A stretch of DNA of 41,983 bases from Patescibacteria group bacterium. GTDB taxonomy: Bacteria > Patescibacteriota > Microgenomatia > UBA1400 > PJMF01. Shown piece after piece: positions 1 through 9,344 of the stretch; the stretch's first letter is position 1; each line of letters opens with the position of its first letter. The stretch lies in contig JAHIVK010000066.1 in NCBI GenBank assembly GCA_018816385.1, positions 1 to 41,983 on the forward strand, given 5' to 3'. The translations under genes were made by a program, and so were the position numbers. The notes below the pieces were generated by a model, which was not told where the DNA came from, did not search any database, and saw only the letters and a list, made by a program, of their open reading frames with translations.

Positions 1-1
1 G

Positions 2-73
2 GCCGTCGTTTTGGATCATGTTTTTCCTACCCGGCAATTGGTGATTAATTATGAAGTGGTTTATCAAGCTTAA
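2..73 (+). CDS. possible 3' end of an upstream gene (AVVLDHVFPTRQLVINYEVVYQA*), truncated by window edge
   Basis: Open frame 2 from the window start to TAA at 71-73, overlapping the start of the next ORF; no family recognised. Confidence 0.3.
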   Translation, partial: AVVLDHVFPTRQLVINYEVVYQA

Positions 74-1556
74 CCAACAATTTCCCAAACCAACACTCGG
101 AATATTGTCGATGATAGGTGGTTTTTTGATTATTGGCTTGATTTATATATTTATTAATAGTAAATTACTTTTAAAAGATCCAGTCGTATTTCCTGATGAA
201 ACTTCATTCGCCACTGTTAGTTATAGTTTAATTAACCCAAAAGTTTTTTCCCATGATTGGTTTTCTACGCACCTAGGTCAAACAGAAATTGCAGAAATAA
301 TTTACCATGGGCCAGTTTATTATCTGTATCTGGCAGGTCTATTTAAGATATTTGGTTTCGGTATAAGTGAGATGAGATGGGGCTCTGTTCTTTTAGGTGG
401 TTTAGCGTTAATTTGGTGTTTTAAGTTAGCTAGAATGACTGGCAAAAATATGAGCAGTGGTTGGTTATTAATTTTCTTGTTAGGTTCTGATTATTTCTTT
501 TTAAGAACTAGCCGTTTTGGTCGACCAGAAATGATGGTTATTTGGTTAAGTGTAGTTGGTTTAGTCAACTACTTCTCATGGTTAAAAAAGCAATCTAAAT
601 GGAGTTTATGGGCTACATTTGTGGCAATGATTCTCACATTCATGAGCCACTATTTGATGGGTTCTGCTTTAATCCTAAGTATCTTTGTAGATCGAATTTT
701 GAAAAATAAGAATCAAATTCTCAAAGACAAGTTTAGTTGGATATTTGGTCTAAGTTTTAGCACAGTTATTTTTGTTTGGATCCTAATTATCAGTCGATTA
801 GGTCAAAATATTGATAAAGCTTTGTCAGCTGGTGGATCTAGATTTAATCCAAGTTTTAGGTCAATTCAAGCCATCATGGCAGGAGATGAGCTGATCAAGT
901 TGGTAGCGATTGTATATTTGGTTGGTTTGATTTGGGCAACTTTAGTTAAGTTCAAAACCAGACAGGAAAAACTCCTGATAATTTTTGCTTGGCTAAGCAT
1001 CGTCTTGATGATTTTTGGAGGTTTGGATTGGTACTTGGGGTTTTTGCCGTTGGCTGGTAGTTTTGGATACTTAGTTCTAGATCGATCTTGGCTCAAAAAA
1101 AACCAAATTAATCAAAGATATTCTATGTTAATTGTGTTGGTAGTAGTAATTTTTTTTAATTTAGCTGAACAAACCAGAATTGCCATGTTTTATCGTGACT
1201 ATGATTATGAGGTTTATGCCAAATCGGTAGCCGACTACCTACCTGATGAAGCTAAAGTCTGGGTTAGTCAGTTGATACCTGACCCCAGTTTGTACTTGGC
1301 AAAAAATAGACCAGATTTAAAGTTGGTGCTTGAAGAATATAAGGATTTTTCTCTAATTCACACTAAGCAACAGTTGAGTCAATCAGAGTATATTGTTCAG
1401 TATTGGTTGGACAATACAGCCAAACTGCCTGATCAAGAGAACATTAAAAGTCTAATTAATCAAGAAATCCAAACTAGAAATAAGACGTCCCAAATAATTC
1501 CTCCCACAATTTATACTCCTCAATTAACTGTCACAGAATTGTCCAGCTCATGGTAA
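51..1556 (+). CDS. GT-C fold membrane glycosyltransferase (GT39/PMT_2-like)
   Basis: 501 aa, many TM segments, N-terminal 'FPDETSFATVSYSL' acidic loop and 'YHGPVYYLYLAGLFKIFG' typical of PMT/ArnT-like proteins. Confidence 0.8.
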   Translation: MKWFIKLNQQFPKPTLGILSMIGGFLIIGLIYIFINSKLLLKDPVVFPDETSFATVSYSLINPKVFSHDWFSTHLGQTEIAEIIYHGPVYYLYLAGLFKIFGFGISEMRWGSVLLGGLALIWCFKLARMTGKNMSSGWLLIFLLGSDYFFLRTSRFGRPEMMVIWLSVVGLVNYFSWLKKQSKWSLWATFVAMILTFMSHYLMGSALILSIFVDRILKNKNQILKDKFSWIFGLSFSTVIFVWILIISRLGQNIDKALSAGGSRFNPSFRSIQAIMAGDELIKLVAIVYLVGLIWATLVKFKTRQEKLLIIFAWLSIVLMIFGGLDWYLGFLPLAGSFGYLVLDRSWLKKNQINQRYSMLIVLVVVIFFNLAEQTRIAMFYRDYDYEVYAKSVADYLPDEAKVWVSQLIPDPSLYLAKNRPDLKLVLEEYKDFSLIHTKQQLSQSEYIVQYWLDNTAKLPDQENIKSLINQEIQTRNKTSQIIPPTIYTPQLTVTELSSSW

Positions 1557-2575
1557 AAATATCCATAATTATTGCTAATCATCAAGCCAATAAATTATTT
1601 TTTAATACTTTAGCTTCAGTAATTAATAGTTGGGTGAGTTATTCTGAAGTAATTGTGGTTAACAATGGTTTAAATCTAGAAAATACCAGCAAAATTAAAC
1701 TCTGGCAAAAACAACACAAATCACCTCTGATCAAGTTTCTGAATCTGGAGGAAGGTAATCCGAGTTTAGCTAGAAATATGGGCGCTAAGAAGGCCAAAGG
1801 CAGGTACCTATTGTTTTTAGATAATGACACTCAAGTCAAAAAGGATTGGTTAGATAATGTCACTGGGTATCTAGATAACCATCCTCATGTTGGAGCTGGA
1901 CAACTCAAGTTACTGAGAATCGGCAATAACACATTCGATAGTGCGGGCGAGTTAATCACAGCCAATGGTTTTTTGGTAGAGCGGGCGCGTGAAGCTTTAG
2001 ATAATGGTCAATTTAACAAAGCTAGTCAAACTTTTTCTGGTAAAGGTGCGGCCATGATCATTAGAAGAAAACTTTTCTACAAAATTGGGGGTTTTGATCG
2101 CGATTATATTTATTATTGGGAGGAACCTGATTTAATGTGGCGGGTTTGGAAGGCTGGTTTTCAAGTCAAGTTTTTATGGATGGGCTGTGTGACTCACGCT
2201 TATGGTAGCCAAGCCAAACCCACTCCATTGATACCTGAATCTAACCAGGTATATTTTGCTTGTCGCAATCAAATATTAACCATTGCTAAAAATGCCGTTG
2301 GCTGGCATTTATGGAGAATGTTGTTTTGGGTAGGACTGGCATGGTCTGGTTTGTTAGTGTTAATGTTATTGAAGTGTCAATGGAATCAGGCAAAATCAAT
2401 AGTTCGTGCTTTTGGTTGGCTGTTGTCTAATATCGGGCTAATTCTGCGCAAACGAAAATGGGTCCAAACAAATTTAAAGAGTTCTGATAGTTGGATCAAA
2501 CAGTTGTTCGTCAAACAAGGTATCAGCTGGTATGCTGGTAAGGCTTTGGCCTATATTTCGGGAAGGGGCTTTTAA
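1550..2575 (+). CDS. GT2 family glycosyltransferase
   Basis: VKISIIIANHQ...VVNNG...NPSLARNMGAKKAKGRYLLFLDNDT...GGFDRDYIYYWEEPDLMWR; overlaps previous stop. Confidence 0.9.
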   Translation: MVKISIIIANHQANKLFFNTLASVINSWVSYSEVIVVNNGLNLENTSKIKLWQKQHKSPLIKFLNLEEGNPSLARNMGAKKAKGRYLLFLDNDTQVKKDWLDNVTGYLDNHPHVGAGQLKLLRIGNNTFDSAGELITANGFLVERAREALDNGQFNKASQTFSGKGAAMIIRRKLFYKIGGFDRDYIYYWEEPDLMWRVWKAGFQVKFLWMGCVTHAYGSQAKPTPLIPESNQVYFACRNQILTIAKNAVGWHLWRMLFWVGLAWSGLLVLMLLKCQWNQAKSIVRAFGWLLSNIGLILRKRKWVQTNLKSSDSWIKQLFVKQGISWYAGKALAYISGRGF

Positions 2576-2610
2576 TTTTGACTTCTTTGGAAATATGAAA
2601 CGAGTTTGAT

Positions 2611-2724
2611 TGTCATTCTCCCCCCGCCCAGGCGGGGGGGGGAATCCGGGGTTGACAATGACGCCACTGGATCCCCGCTGTCGCGAGGATGACGGACAAA
2701 GCGCGAGCAAGCATAGTCAATGCT
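2611..2724 (+). repeat. repeat A, long form
   Basis: tgtcattctcccccc-gcccaggc-gggggg..gaatcc..ccactggatccccgctgtcgcgaggatgacggacaaagcgcgagcaagcatag; inverted near-copy at 12034-12144. Confidence 0.9.
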
Positions 2725-2805
2725 ACTTGAGGAAGAACCGGCATCGAAAATGCACAAAAGAATTGCAAGTAACCGTTTCCTTTATTTCGAATGAGGTCTA
2801 TTATC
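2710..2805 (+). repeat. repeat B, right portion
   Basis: caatgctacttgaggaagaaccggcatcgaaaatgcacaaaagaattgcaagtaaccgtttcctttatttcg. Confidence 0.8.
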
Positions 2806-2810
2806 AATTT

Positions 2811-3542
2811 ATGAAATTAACAGTCAAAAAAAATAGTCACTGTAATTTTAATAAAAGTTTAGGAGCATTTGACCAAGCTACTATTCTTTGGAGAAATATT
2901 GAGGTTAGTTTATTAAAACAAAAGTGGTCTCAACATTTTAAAGGGAAAGTTTTAGATTTGGGCTGTGGTGAGGGTGAAATTGCCAACGCAGTGTTTGAAA
3001 AGCAAATTGAGTGGGGACTAGATAATGATTCAGAAATGATTAATAAAGCTAAAAGAAACCATATCTATAAAATTGTTCTAGAGGCTGATGCTACCAAAAT
3101 ACCTCTCAAAAACGGCAAGGTGGACTTAGTATTTGCCAATTCAGTTTTAGAACATATCCCAAATATTGATCTAGTATTTAAAGAAGCATATCGAGTATTA
3201 AAACCAGGTGGTCAATTGATAGCCACTATGCCCAGTCACAAACTAGTTGATTATTTGAGCTTGGGCAAACTTTATGGTTGGTGGTTTAATCAAAAGTATC
3301 ATCATTTTCATCTCTATAACTTGAGCAAGTGGAAAAGGATCCTCTGTCAATATGATTTCCAATTGGTTGATGGGTACTATTATCTCGACCAACCAACCAT
3401 CAAGTTGTGGCATCGATTATTGTGGTTGAATAAACTGGGAATTAAAACTAAACAAGAAACAGTTAACGCCAGGTTTTTAAACTTGGGAGCCGGTGTAGCC
3501 ATTAGGGCCCAAAAAATACTTAAAAATAAAATAAGGCAATAA
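2811..3542 (+). CDS. SAM-dependent class I methyltransferase
   Basis: VLDLGCGEGEIANAV ... FANSVLEHIPNIDLVFKEAYRVLKPGG. The track start at 2610 is rejected because 2610-2810 is repeat DNA; the ATG at 2811 is preferred. Confidence 0.9.
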   Translation: MKLTVKKNSHCNFNKSLGAFDQATILWRNIEVSLLKQKWSQHFKGKVLDLGCGEGEIANAVFEKQIEWGLDNDSEMINKAKRNHIYKIVLEADATKIPLKNGKVDLVFANSVLEHIPNIDLVFKEAYRVLKPGGQLIATMPSHKLVDYLSLGKLYGWWFNQKYHHFHLYNLSKWKRILCQYDFQLVDGYYYLDQPTIKLWHRLLWLNKLGIKTKQETVNARFLNLGAGVAIRAQKILKNKIRQ

Positions 3543-3765
3543 TGATGGATAAATATTGTTTAATTTTGGTCACTTCTGATAACTGTTTTAATCGTCATTC
3601 TCCCCGCGTAGTGGGGGGAATCCAGTGACCACAGTCGCGATTCTGGATCCCCGCTATCGCGAGGATGACTAGAATGGCGCGAGGATGACTAGAATAGTAT
3701 GAAAATAACCAGTGCCCGCTGGCCCCGCCCAGGCGGGACGTGAGGATGACCAGACAAGTCTAATA
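3543..3765 (+). repeat. repeat B interrupted by a repeat A array
   Basis: B-left atggataaatattgtttaattttggtcacttctgat; A units 3592-3750; B-end acaagtctaata at 3754-3765. Confidence 0.75.
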
Positions 3766-3789
3766 TCATCGTTGAAGAATCTGATAAAT

Positions 3790-4668
3790 ATGAAAGTGTC
3801 GATCATCATTGTTAATTTTAACGGTCAAAAATATATCGCAGATTGTGTGGACTCGGTATTAAGATCTAACTTCAAAGAGTTTGAAGTGGTTGTTGTCGAA
3901 AATGGATCAAGTGATAAGAGCTGGCAGTTGTTAAACAAACAATATAACAACAATCATCAAGTCAAATTAATAAAATCAAAAGCAAACCTTTTTTTCACTG
4001 GAGGTAGTAATTTAGGAGCTAAAAATGCCATAGGTAGTTGGTTAGTTTTTTTGAATGCAGATACTTGCGTTGAAGCAGATTGGCTAAAGGAGCTTTGGTC
4101 GGTTGCCAAAAAAAATACAAAATTGTTACTCCAACCGAAAATACTAATGCAAAGCACTGACCAGATTGACTGTGTGATAGGTAAATATATTTGGCCGGGA
4201 TATGGTCAAGCCGTGGGTAGAGGACATAAAGATCATTATCAAGGTTTAGTGTGGGGAGATTACGCCAATGGCACTTGTTTAATGATCAATCGACAGTGGT
4301 TTTTTAAATTGGGTGGTTTTGATGAAAGATTTAAGCATTTCTATGAAGATGTTGATCTTCAACTTCGAGCAAAACGTCAAGGTAGCCAAGCTGTGGGAGT
4401 CATGAATGCCAAAATCTGGCACAAAGGTTCATTGAGTTTTAAACAAAATGTAGCATCAGAAGTAATTGGGTATTACTATCAAAGAAATCGTTTTCTAACA
4501 GTCATCAAAAACTTTTCTGGCATAGATAGATGTTTGCGATTGACTGTTTTGGGTTTGAGTAGTTTATTGAGACCAAAATCAATATTAAGCGTCCGGGCAA
4601 TATTTGACGTCATATGGGGGAGAGATTTTTTGGAATTAGCAAAACCGAATCTAACCGCTAAAACATAG
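3790..4668 (+). CDS. GT2 family glycosyltransferase (rhamnosyltransferase-like)
   Basis: MKVSIIIVNFNGQKYIADCVDSVLRS...VVENGSSDKSW...LNADT...GGFDERFKHFYEDVDLQLR; start moved from repeat-derived 3712 to 3790. Confidence 0.9.
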   Translation: MKVSIIIVNFNGQKYIADCVDSVLRSNFKEFEVVVVENGSSDKSWQLLNKQYNNNHQVKLIKSKANLFFTGGSNLGAKNAIGSWLVFLNADTCVEADWLKELWSVAKKNTKLLLQPKILMQSTDQIDCVIGKYIWPGYGQAVGRGHKDHYQGLVWGDYANGTCLMINRQWFFKLGGFDERFKHFYEDVDLQLRAKRQGSQAVGVMNAKIWHKGSLSFKQNVASEVIGYYYQRNRFLTVIKNFSGIDRCLRLTVLGLSSLLRPKSILSVRAIFDVIWGRDFLELAKPNLTAKT

Positions 4669-4670
4669 TA

Positions 4671-6041
4671 TTAAGAATTAAGCAAATTGCTCTTCAAAAA
4701 CCTTCGTTTGATCTCACCGAATATGTATTTAGGAATTCTTTGGGGATTTTGTAAACCATAAATAAACAACCGCCTGGTTTGTTCATGTTTAAATTTAGTG
4801 AACAGCCGATACAGTTCTTCTCTCTTGATCTTTTCTGACAATATAATTGCTTTTTGGTGGTTATATTCAAAATCTATATCTAAAATATCCCAATCCATTT
4901 TATCATTCACCAAGCCTCTGTCTTGAGCATAATCCCAAACTGGTGTTCCAGGGTACGGTGTTAATAGATTAATACTAAAACCTCGCAGTTGACTCTTTTT
5001 GATAAAATTCAGAGTTTTTAATATTTCCTTTTTTGTTTCTTGAGGTGATCCAATAATAAAACTGGCGCTTGGATCAATGTGATATTGTTTTAATAATTTA
5101 ATGGCATTAGTATGATTAGCCACACTTATAGTTTCACCTTTCAGATATTTGAGAATACGAGGAGAGGCTGATTCCAAACCCATTGAAACCCTTTTAAAGT
5201 TCATCTTCTGAAGTAATTGAGCCAATTGTTCATCCACCAAGTTAGACCTGACGGCACAACCAAAACTAATTTTACCTAACAAACCTTCTTTATTAAGAAG
5301 AACATAAATTTCTTCCAGTCTTTTTCTATCAGCGATAAATAAGTCATCCCAAAAATCAATTTGATCAACTTGATAATGCCGATAGAGATACTTTATTTCT
5401 TTAACAACATATTGGGCAGAAAAAAATCTAACTTTTTTCCAAAAACGCGATGAGGCGCAAAAAGTACACCGGTATGGACACCCTCTTGAGGTAAACATAT
5501 ATGTGGGGTTGGTGATAGCTAATAAATCCCTAGCTGGCAAAGGTATGCTGTCTAGGGGAGTGATTAATTGCCTGCTTGGAGTAATGATAAGTTTGTCATT
5601 TTTTCTAAAAACAATACCTTTGATATTTTTAAGTTGGCCACTGGTAAAACGTTTTCTTTTAAGATAATGATCGATTAAATCAATGATCGTGGCCTCACCT
5701 TCGCCCAACACGCCCACATCCATATCTGCGGTGAGTGTTTGAGGCAAAGCGGTAATGTGCACTCCTCCCATAATCACAGGCAGGTTGTATTTTTTGACAG
5801 TTGCGGCGTGTTTTTTGGCAATCTGATAAGTTTGGGAAACCGATCTAATGCCCACTATGTTGGGCTTAAATTTTTTTATTTCTTTTTCAATTTCATCGTC
5901 AATAATTTTACATTTAATGACCTTTTTGCCATATTTTTTTCTCAAGGAACTGACCAAATACCCCAAGCCTAATGGAGGGAGATATGTTTGAACGCTTCTT
6001 GTCTTGTCCACAGCGTTGATCAATAAGAGTTTAACTATCAT
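4671..6041 (-). CDS. B12-binding domain radical SAM protein
   Basis: N-terminal PPLGLGYLVSSLRKKYG / GGVHITALP / GEGE motifs; CPYRCTFC (CxxxCxxC). ORF open to 6083; start at MIVKLLL (6041) preferred. Confidence 0.88.
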   Translation of the reverse strand: MIVKLLLINAVDKTRSVQTYLPPLGLGYLVSSLRKKYGKKVIKCKIIDDEIEKEIKKFKPNIVGIRSVSQTYQIAKKHAATVKKYNLPVIMGGVHITALPQTLTADMDVGVLGEGEATIIDLIDHYLKRKRFTSGQLKNIKGIVFRKNDKLIITPSRQLITPLDSIPLPARDLLAITNPTYMFTSRGCPYRCTFCASSRFWKKVRFFSAQYVVKEIKYLYRHYQVDQIDFWDDLFIADRKRLEEIYVLLNKEGLLGKISFGCAVRSNLVDEQLAQLLQKMNFKRVSMGLESASPRILKYLKGETISVANHTNAIKLLKQYHIDPSASFIIGSPQETKKEILKTLNFIKKSQLRGFSINLLTPYPGTPVWDYAQDRGLVNDKMDWDILDIDFEYNHQKAIILSEKIKREELYRLFTKFKHEQTRRLFIYGLQNPQRIPKYIFGEIKRRFLKSNLLNS

Positions 6042-6051
6042 AATATTAGAC

Positions 6052-7332
6052 TTACTGCAGATCAATTTTTTTGAAATAGACAAATTTTGCCGTAACCATC
6101 ATAACGATGACCGAGGATGAAATTACAGCCGACAACGCCGCTCCCAGGCCTCCCCACAGCAGAATTAAGGGGTAATTGAGCAGTAACATGGCTGTCACTC
6201 CCACCAACAGGGGTTTTAAGTATTGTTTTTGCCTTCCCGCAATGCCTAGCGCCAAAGAGCAGATTTGATTAATAATGAAAATTACTGTTGCAACTAATAA
6301 GACTCGCAGGATGACAACACTGCCAAGATAGTTGGGTCCGTACAAGAGCAAAATTAATTTTTGGCTAGCTATCAATAATACCAAACAAAAAATAATGCTG
6401 AACATGATAATTTTTTTACTAAAGAAATCCAACAGACGGTAGAATTTTGTTTTTGAATTTTGGTACTCTTTGGAAAGAGTGGGGAATAACGAACAAAAAA
6501 ATATATTGGCGAGAGTGGTAAATACAAAAACAAATTGATAAGCCGCATTGTATAGACCGGTCTCAAAATCTGTCGAGATTAAATTTATTTGAATGACGGC
6601 CATTTGAACATACAATGAGCTCAACAGACCAATCAAACCAAACGGCCAAGCTTGGCTAAGAATTTTTTTCCAAAAATTAAAGTCGAGTTCAAAAAGAAAC
6701 TTAGTAAATTTTTTGCGGACAAAAACTAATACGCTCATTAGGGTAATTAAGGCAGAATAAACATAGCCGCTAACTAAAGAAGTGATTTGCCCTTTTTGCC
6801 AAATTATCAAAAAAATGAGTATCAACAAGCTAGCCGAGTAGATGACTTTCGATAAAGCTAGATACTCCATCTTTTCAAAGGCTTGAAAAACAGATTGAAA
6901 GAATGCCACCAACGAGATAGCGATGGTAAAAATTGCCACCATGTAAACGGCAAATTCAATTTCTGGAGATTTTCCCATAAATTGAATCGCCACAAAAATT
7001 ACAGCAAAAGTAATTAAGCCTAATATCAACTTAAGAACTAGCAAGTTATCTAAATACTTCTTAATCTGATGTTTGTTTTTAGCTATATCTCTAATTATCA
7101 GAGTTGATAAACCTAAGTCAGTCAGAGTGGCGAACAAAGCGCAAAAAGCAAAAACAAAACTAAATTGACCATAGGCCTGAGCTCCTAGATACCTAACGAT
7201 CCAAAGATTAAGAAAGAATATGGGAACTTTACTAATAATTTCTGCTAACATTAACCAAAAGCTGTTTTTATAGATAGTTTGATTAGATGTCAGGTTATCT
7301 AAAAATAATGACCTTATTTTATTTATTGTCAT
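6052..7332 (-). CDS. polysaccharide biosynthesis flippase (Wzx/MATE-like)
   Basis: 426 aa, about 12 TM, 'YGQFSFVFAFCALFATLTDLGLSTLIIRDIAK' typical of Polysacc_synt. Confidence 0.88.
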   Translation of the reverse strand: MTINKIRSLFLDNLTSNQTIYKNSFWLMLAEIISKVPIFFLNLWIVRYLGAQAYGQFSFVFAFCALFATLTDLGLSTLIIRDIAKNKHQIKKYLDNLLVLKLILGLITFAVIFVAIQFMGKSPEIEFAVYMVAIFTIAISLVAFFQSVFQAFEKMEYLALSKVIYSASLLILIFLIIWQKGQITSLVSGYVYSALITLMSVLVFVRKKFTKFLFELDFNFWKKILSQAWPFGLIGLLSSLYVQMAVIQINLISTDFETGLYNAAYQFVFVFTTLANIFFCSLFPTLSKEYQNSKTKFYRLLDFFSKKIIMFSIIFCLVLLIASQKLILLLYGPNYLGSVVILRVLLVATVIFIINQICSLALGIAGRQKQYLKPLLVGVTAMLLLNYPLILLWGGLGAALSAVISSSVIVMMVTAKFVYFKKIDLQ

Positions 7333-7392
7333 GTTATCCCTATCAGGGCAGTAGCAATACGTTCAGACAATTTTACCTCAAAAACCTTCATG

Positions 7393-8622
7393 TTAAGCTA
7401 TTGAAAAGAGTTGTTTGTATTTTGGATATAACTTCCCAAAGTTATATGTGGTTTTAATCGCCGCGTATCCGTTCTGACCCATTTTGGAATTTTTGGTCAG
7501 CTTTAGGATCGCGATCATTAATTGTTTTTGGTTACCAAACTTGACCAACAAGCCACCCATAGCTTTACCTATAATCTCCCTGGTTATCGGCATGTCCGCT
7601 CCAATGACAGGTTTCATCATTTGCCAGGCTTCAAGATAACCCAAACCAAATGATTCACACAAGGAAGGCATACAGTAGATGTCACAAACTCCAAAAATAA
7701 TTTCTTTTTGGTTTTGAGTCACATAGCCCAAATCAATAAGATAGGCGGGTTTATTTTTCTTAACATACTCTTTCCATTGAGGAATATCGCTACTACCTAT
7801 GGTTAATAATATATATGAAGGGTCTTGGCAAGATAGTTTGTCCATGGCTCCCATTAGAGTATATATGCCCTTGGGAGATATTTTACTGCCGGCGAACAAA
7901 ACGATTTTTTTGTTCTCCAGCTGGTACTTTTGTTTAAAGTTGGCGATTTCTTTGCGAATTTGATTCATTTTTTTTGTTTGGAGCTTGATAAATGCCGGAA
8001 TAACCGTAAATTTATCTCCCGATATTTGAAAAGTGTGGATCATGTTTTTCTTTTCTTCATTGGTGAAAACGTGAATTTGATCATAATGCGTGATAAATTT
8101 GGTCAATATTGGATTATGAAAATCGGAAAATGCATCATGAAAACAAGCTCCTAAAATCAATTTTGGTCTGGGGGCGATTTTTTGAACCGCCAAAGCCACT
8201 GCCTTATTTAAGTGAGCCGGCAGGGGAGATGAATAAACAATATCAAATTTTTCCCGAGCCATCACCTCGTCCAGACCAACCAAGTTTGGTCCACAATAAA
8301 ACAACCGCAACATATTTAATAACGTTTTGGGAAGGACGCATTGAAAATACCGCACTAAAACAAGAGCCAAAAATGACTTCAACTGTAGACATTTCAGCCG
8401 ATAAACTTTGACGTGATTGATAATTTCAAATTTTTTATCAATTTTTTTCCCAAAAATTGGATCATACCAATACCGCGTATTGAAAGCGTTTGAAGTGATG
8501 ACTGAACAATCAAACCCTCTTTGGTTCAATTCTTCTGCCAGATACTTAATGATAGTCCCAGAACCAGAAAGTTGGGTTGGCAAATACAGCGGTGTGACAA
8601 AGGCGATTTTTGTTTTTTTCAA
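7393..8622 (-). CDS. GT4 family glycosyltransferase
   Basis: KIAFVTPLYLPTQLSGSGTIIKYLAEELNQRGFDCSVIT; LFAGSKISPKGIYTLMGA; MPSLCESFGLGYLEAWQMMKPVIGAD. Likely TTG start. Confidence 0.9.
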   Translation of the reverse strand: MKKTKIAFVTPLYLPTQLSGSGTIIKYLAEELNQRGFDCSVITSNAFNTRYWYDPIFGKKIDKKFEIINHVKVYRLKCLQLKSFLALVLVRYFQCVLPKTLLNMLRLFYCGPNLVGLDEVMAREKFDIVYSSPLPAHLNKAVALAVQKIAPRPKLILGACFHDAFSDFHNPILTKFITHYDQIHVFTNEEKKNMIHTFQISGDKFTVIPAFIKLQTKKMNQIRKEIANFKQKYQLENKKIVLFAGSKISPKGIYTLMGAMDKLSCQDPSYILLTIGSSDIPQWKEYVKKNKPAYLIDLGYVTQNQKEIIFGVCDIYCMPSLCESFGLGYLEAWQMMKPVIGADMPITREIIGKAMGGLLVKFGNQKQLMIAILKLTKNSKMGQNGYAAIKTTYNFGKLYPKYKQLFSIA

Positions 8623-8648
8623 TAGATTTGTTTCGTAGTAAATCTATT
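8621..8648. repeat. B-terminus palindrome AATAGATTT-N10-AAATCTATT
   Basis: Perfect 9-bp inverted repeat between divergent genes. Confidence 0.75.
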
Positions 8649-8666
8649 ATACTATTACTACATTCT

Positions 8667-9344
8667 ATGAAAATTCAAAAGACGTTTGATAACAAAGTTG
8701 ATATCTATGGGCAAGGATTAAACAAGCTGGTGGCGAAGCACGTCGGTTTTGATAAAATAATTCTTGACGCGGGTTGTTGTCAGGGCGTGTTGGGTCGATA
8801 CCTTAAAAAATGCAAAAATGCCACTGTTTACGGCATTGATGTTTCCAGCAAAGCAATCAAACTGGCCAAGAAAAATCTTGATGGCACCTATTTGCTGGAT
8901 ATTGAAACCGACATTTTACCCTTTCCCAAAAAGTCATTTGATGTGATTATCTGTGCCGATATATTAGAGCATTTGCGTTCTCCAGTCGAGGCATTAATAA
9001 AACTAAAAGCTTATTTAAAAGATGGCGGCTGGTTTGTTTTGTCTATTCCCAATGTGGCTAATCTGGAGGTAAGGTGGAATTTATTGTGGGGAAATTTTGA
9101 TTATCAAAAAAGTGGGATCATGGATGATTCTCATCTTCATTTTTATACTCAAAAGACGGTTCGCAAATTGTTTACCGATGCTAAGATGAAAATTGTTAAC
9201 ATGGACTATTCTCCAGGATGCTCTTTCTTTTTCCTTCAAGGAAGAGTCCTTAAATGGAAATTCATGAGGAACTTGCATAACTGGTTAACTAAAATCAGTC
9301 CCTCACTTTTTTGTGCTCAGTTTATTATTGTAGCCAAATCATGA
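8667..9344 (+). CDS. SAM-dependent methyltransferase
   Basis: ILDAGCCQGVLGRYLKKC...VIICADILEHLRSPVEALIKLKAYLKDGGWFVLSIPN; start moved from 8610 to ATG 8667. Confidence 0.9.
   Translation: MKIQKTFDNKVDIYGQGLNKLVAKHVGFDKIILDAGCCQGVLGRYLKKCKNATVYGIDVSSKAIKLAKKNLDGTYLLDIETDILPFPKKSFDVIICADILEHLRSPVEALIKLKAYLKDGGWFVLSIPNVANLEVRWNLLWGNFDYQKSGIMDDSHLHFYTQKTVRKLFTDAKMKIVNMDYSPGCSFFFLQGRVLKWKFMRNLHNWLTKISPSLFCAQFIIVAKS

Noticed and set aside
2474-2807. ORFs 2474-2710, 2572-2757, 2613-2807 (minus)
   Set aside because: They are translations of repeats A and B (ILATAGIQW, VRHPRDSGDP, RNKGNGYL) on the wrong strand; not supported as genes.
8109-8638. Plus-strand ORFs 8109-8411 and 8417-8638
   Set aside because: Antisense to a clear GT4 coding sequence; no family features.
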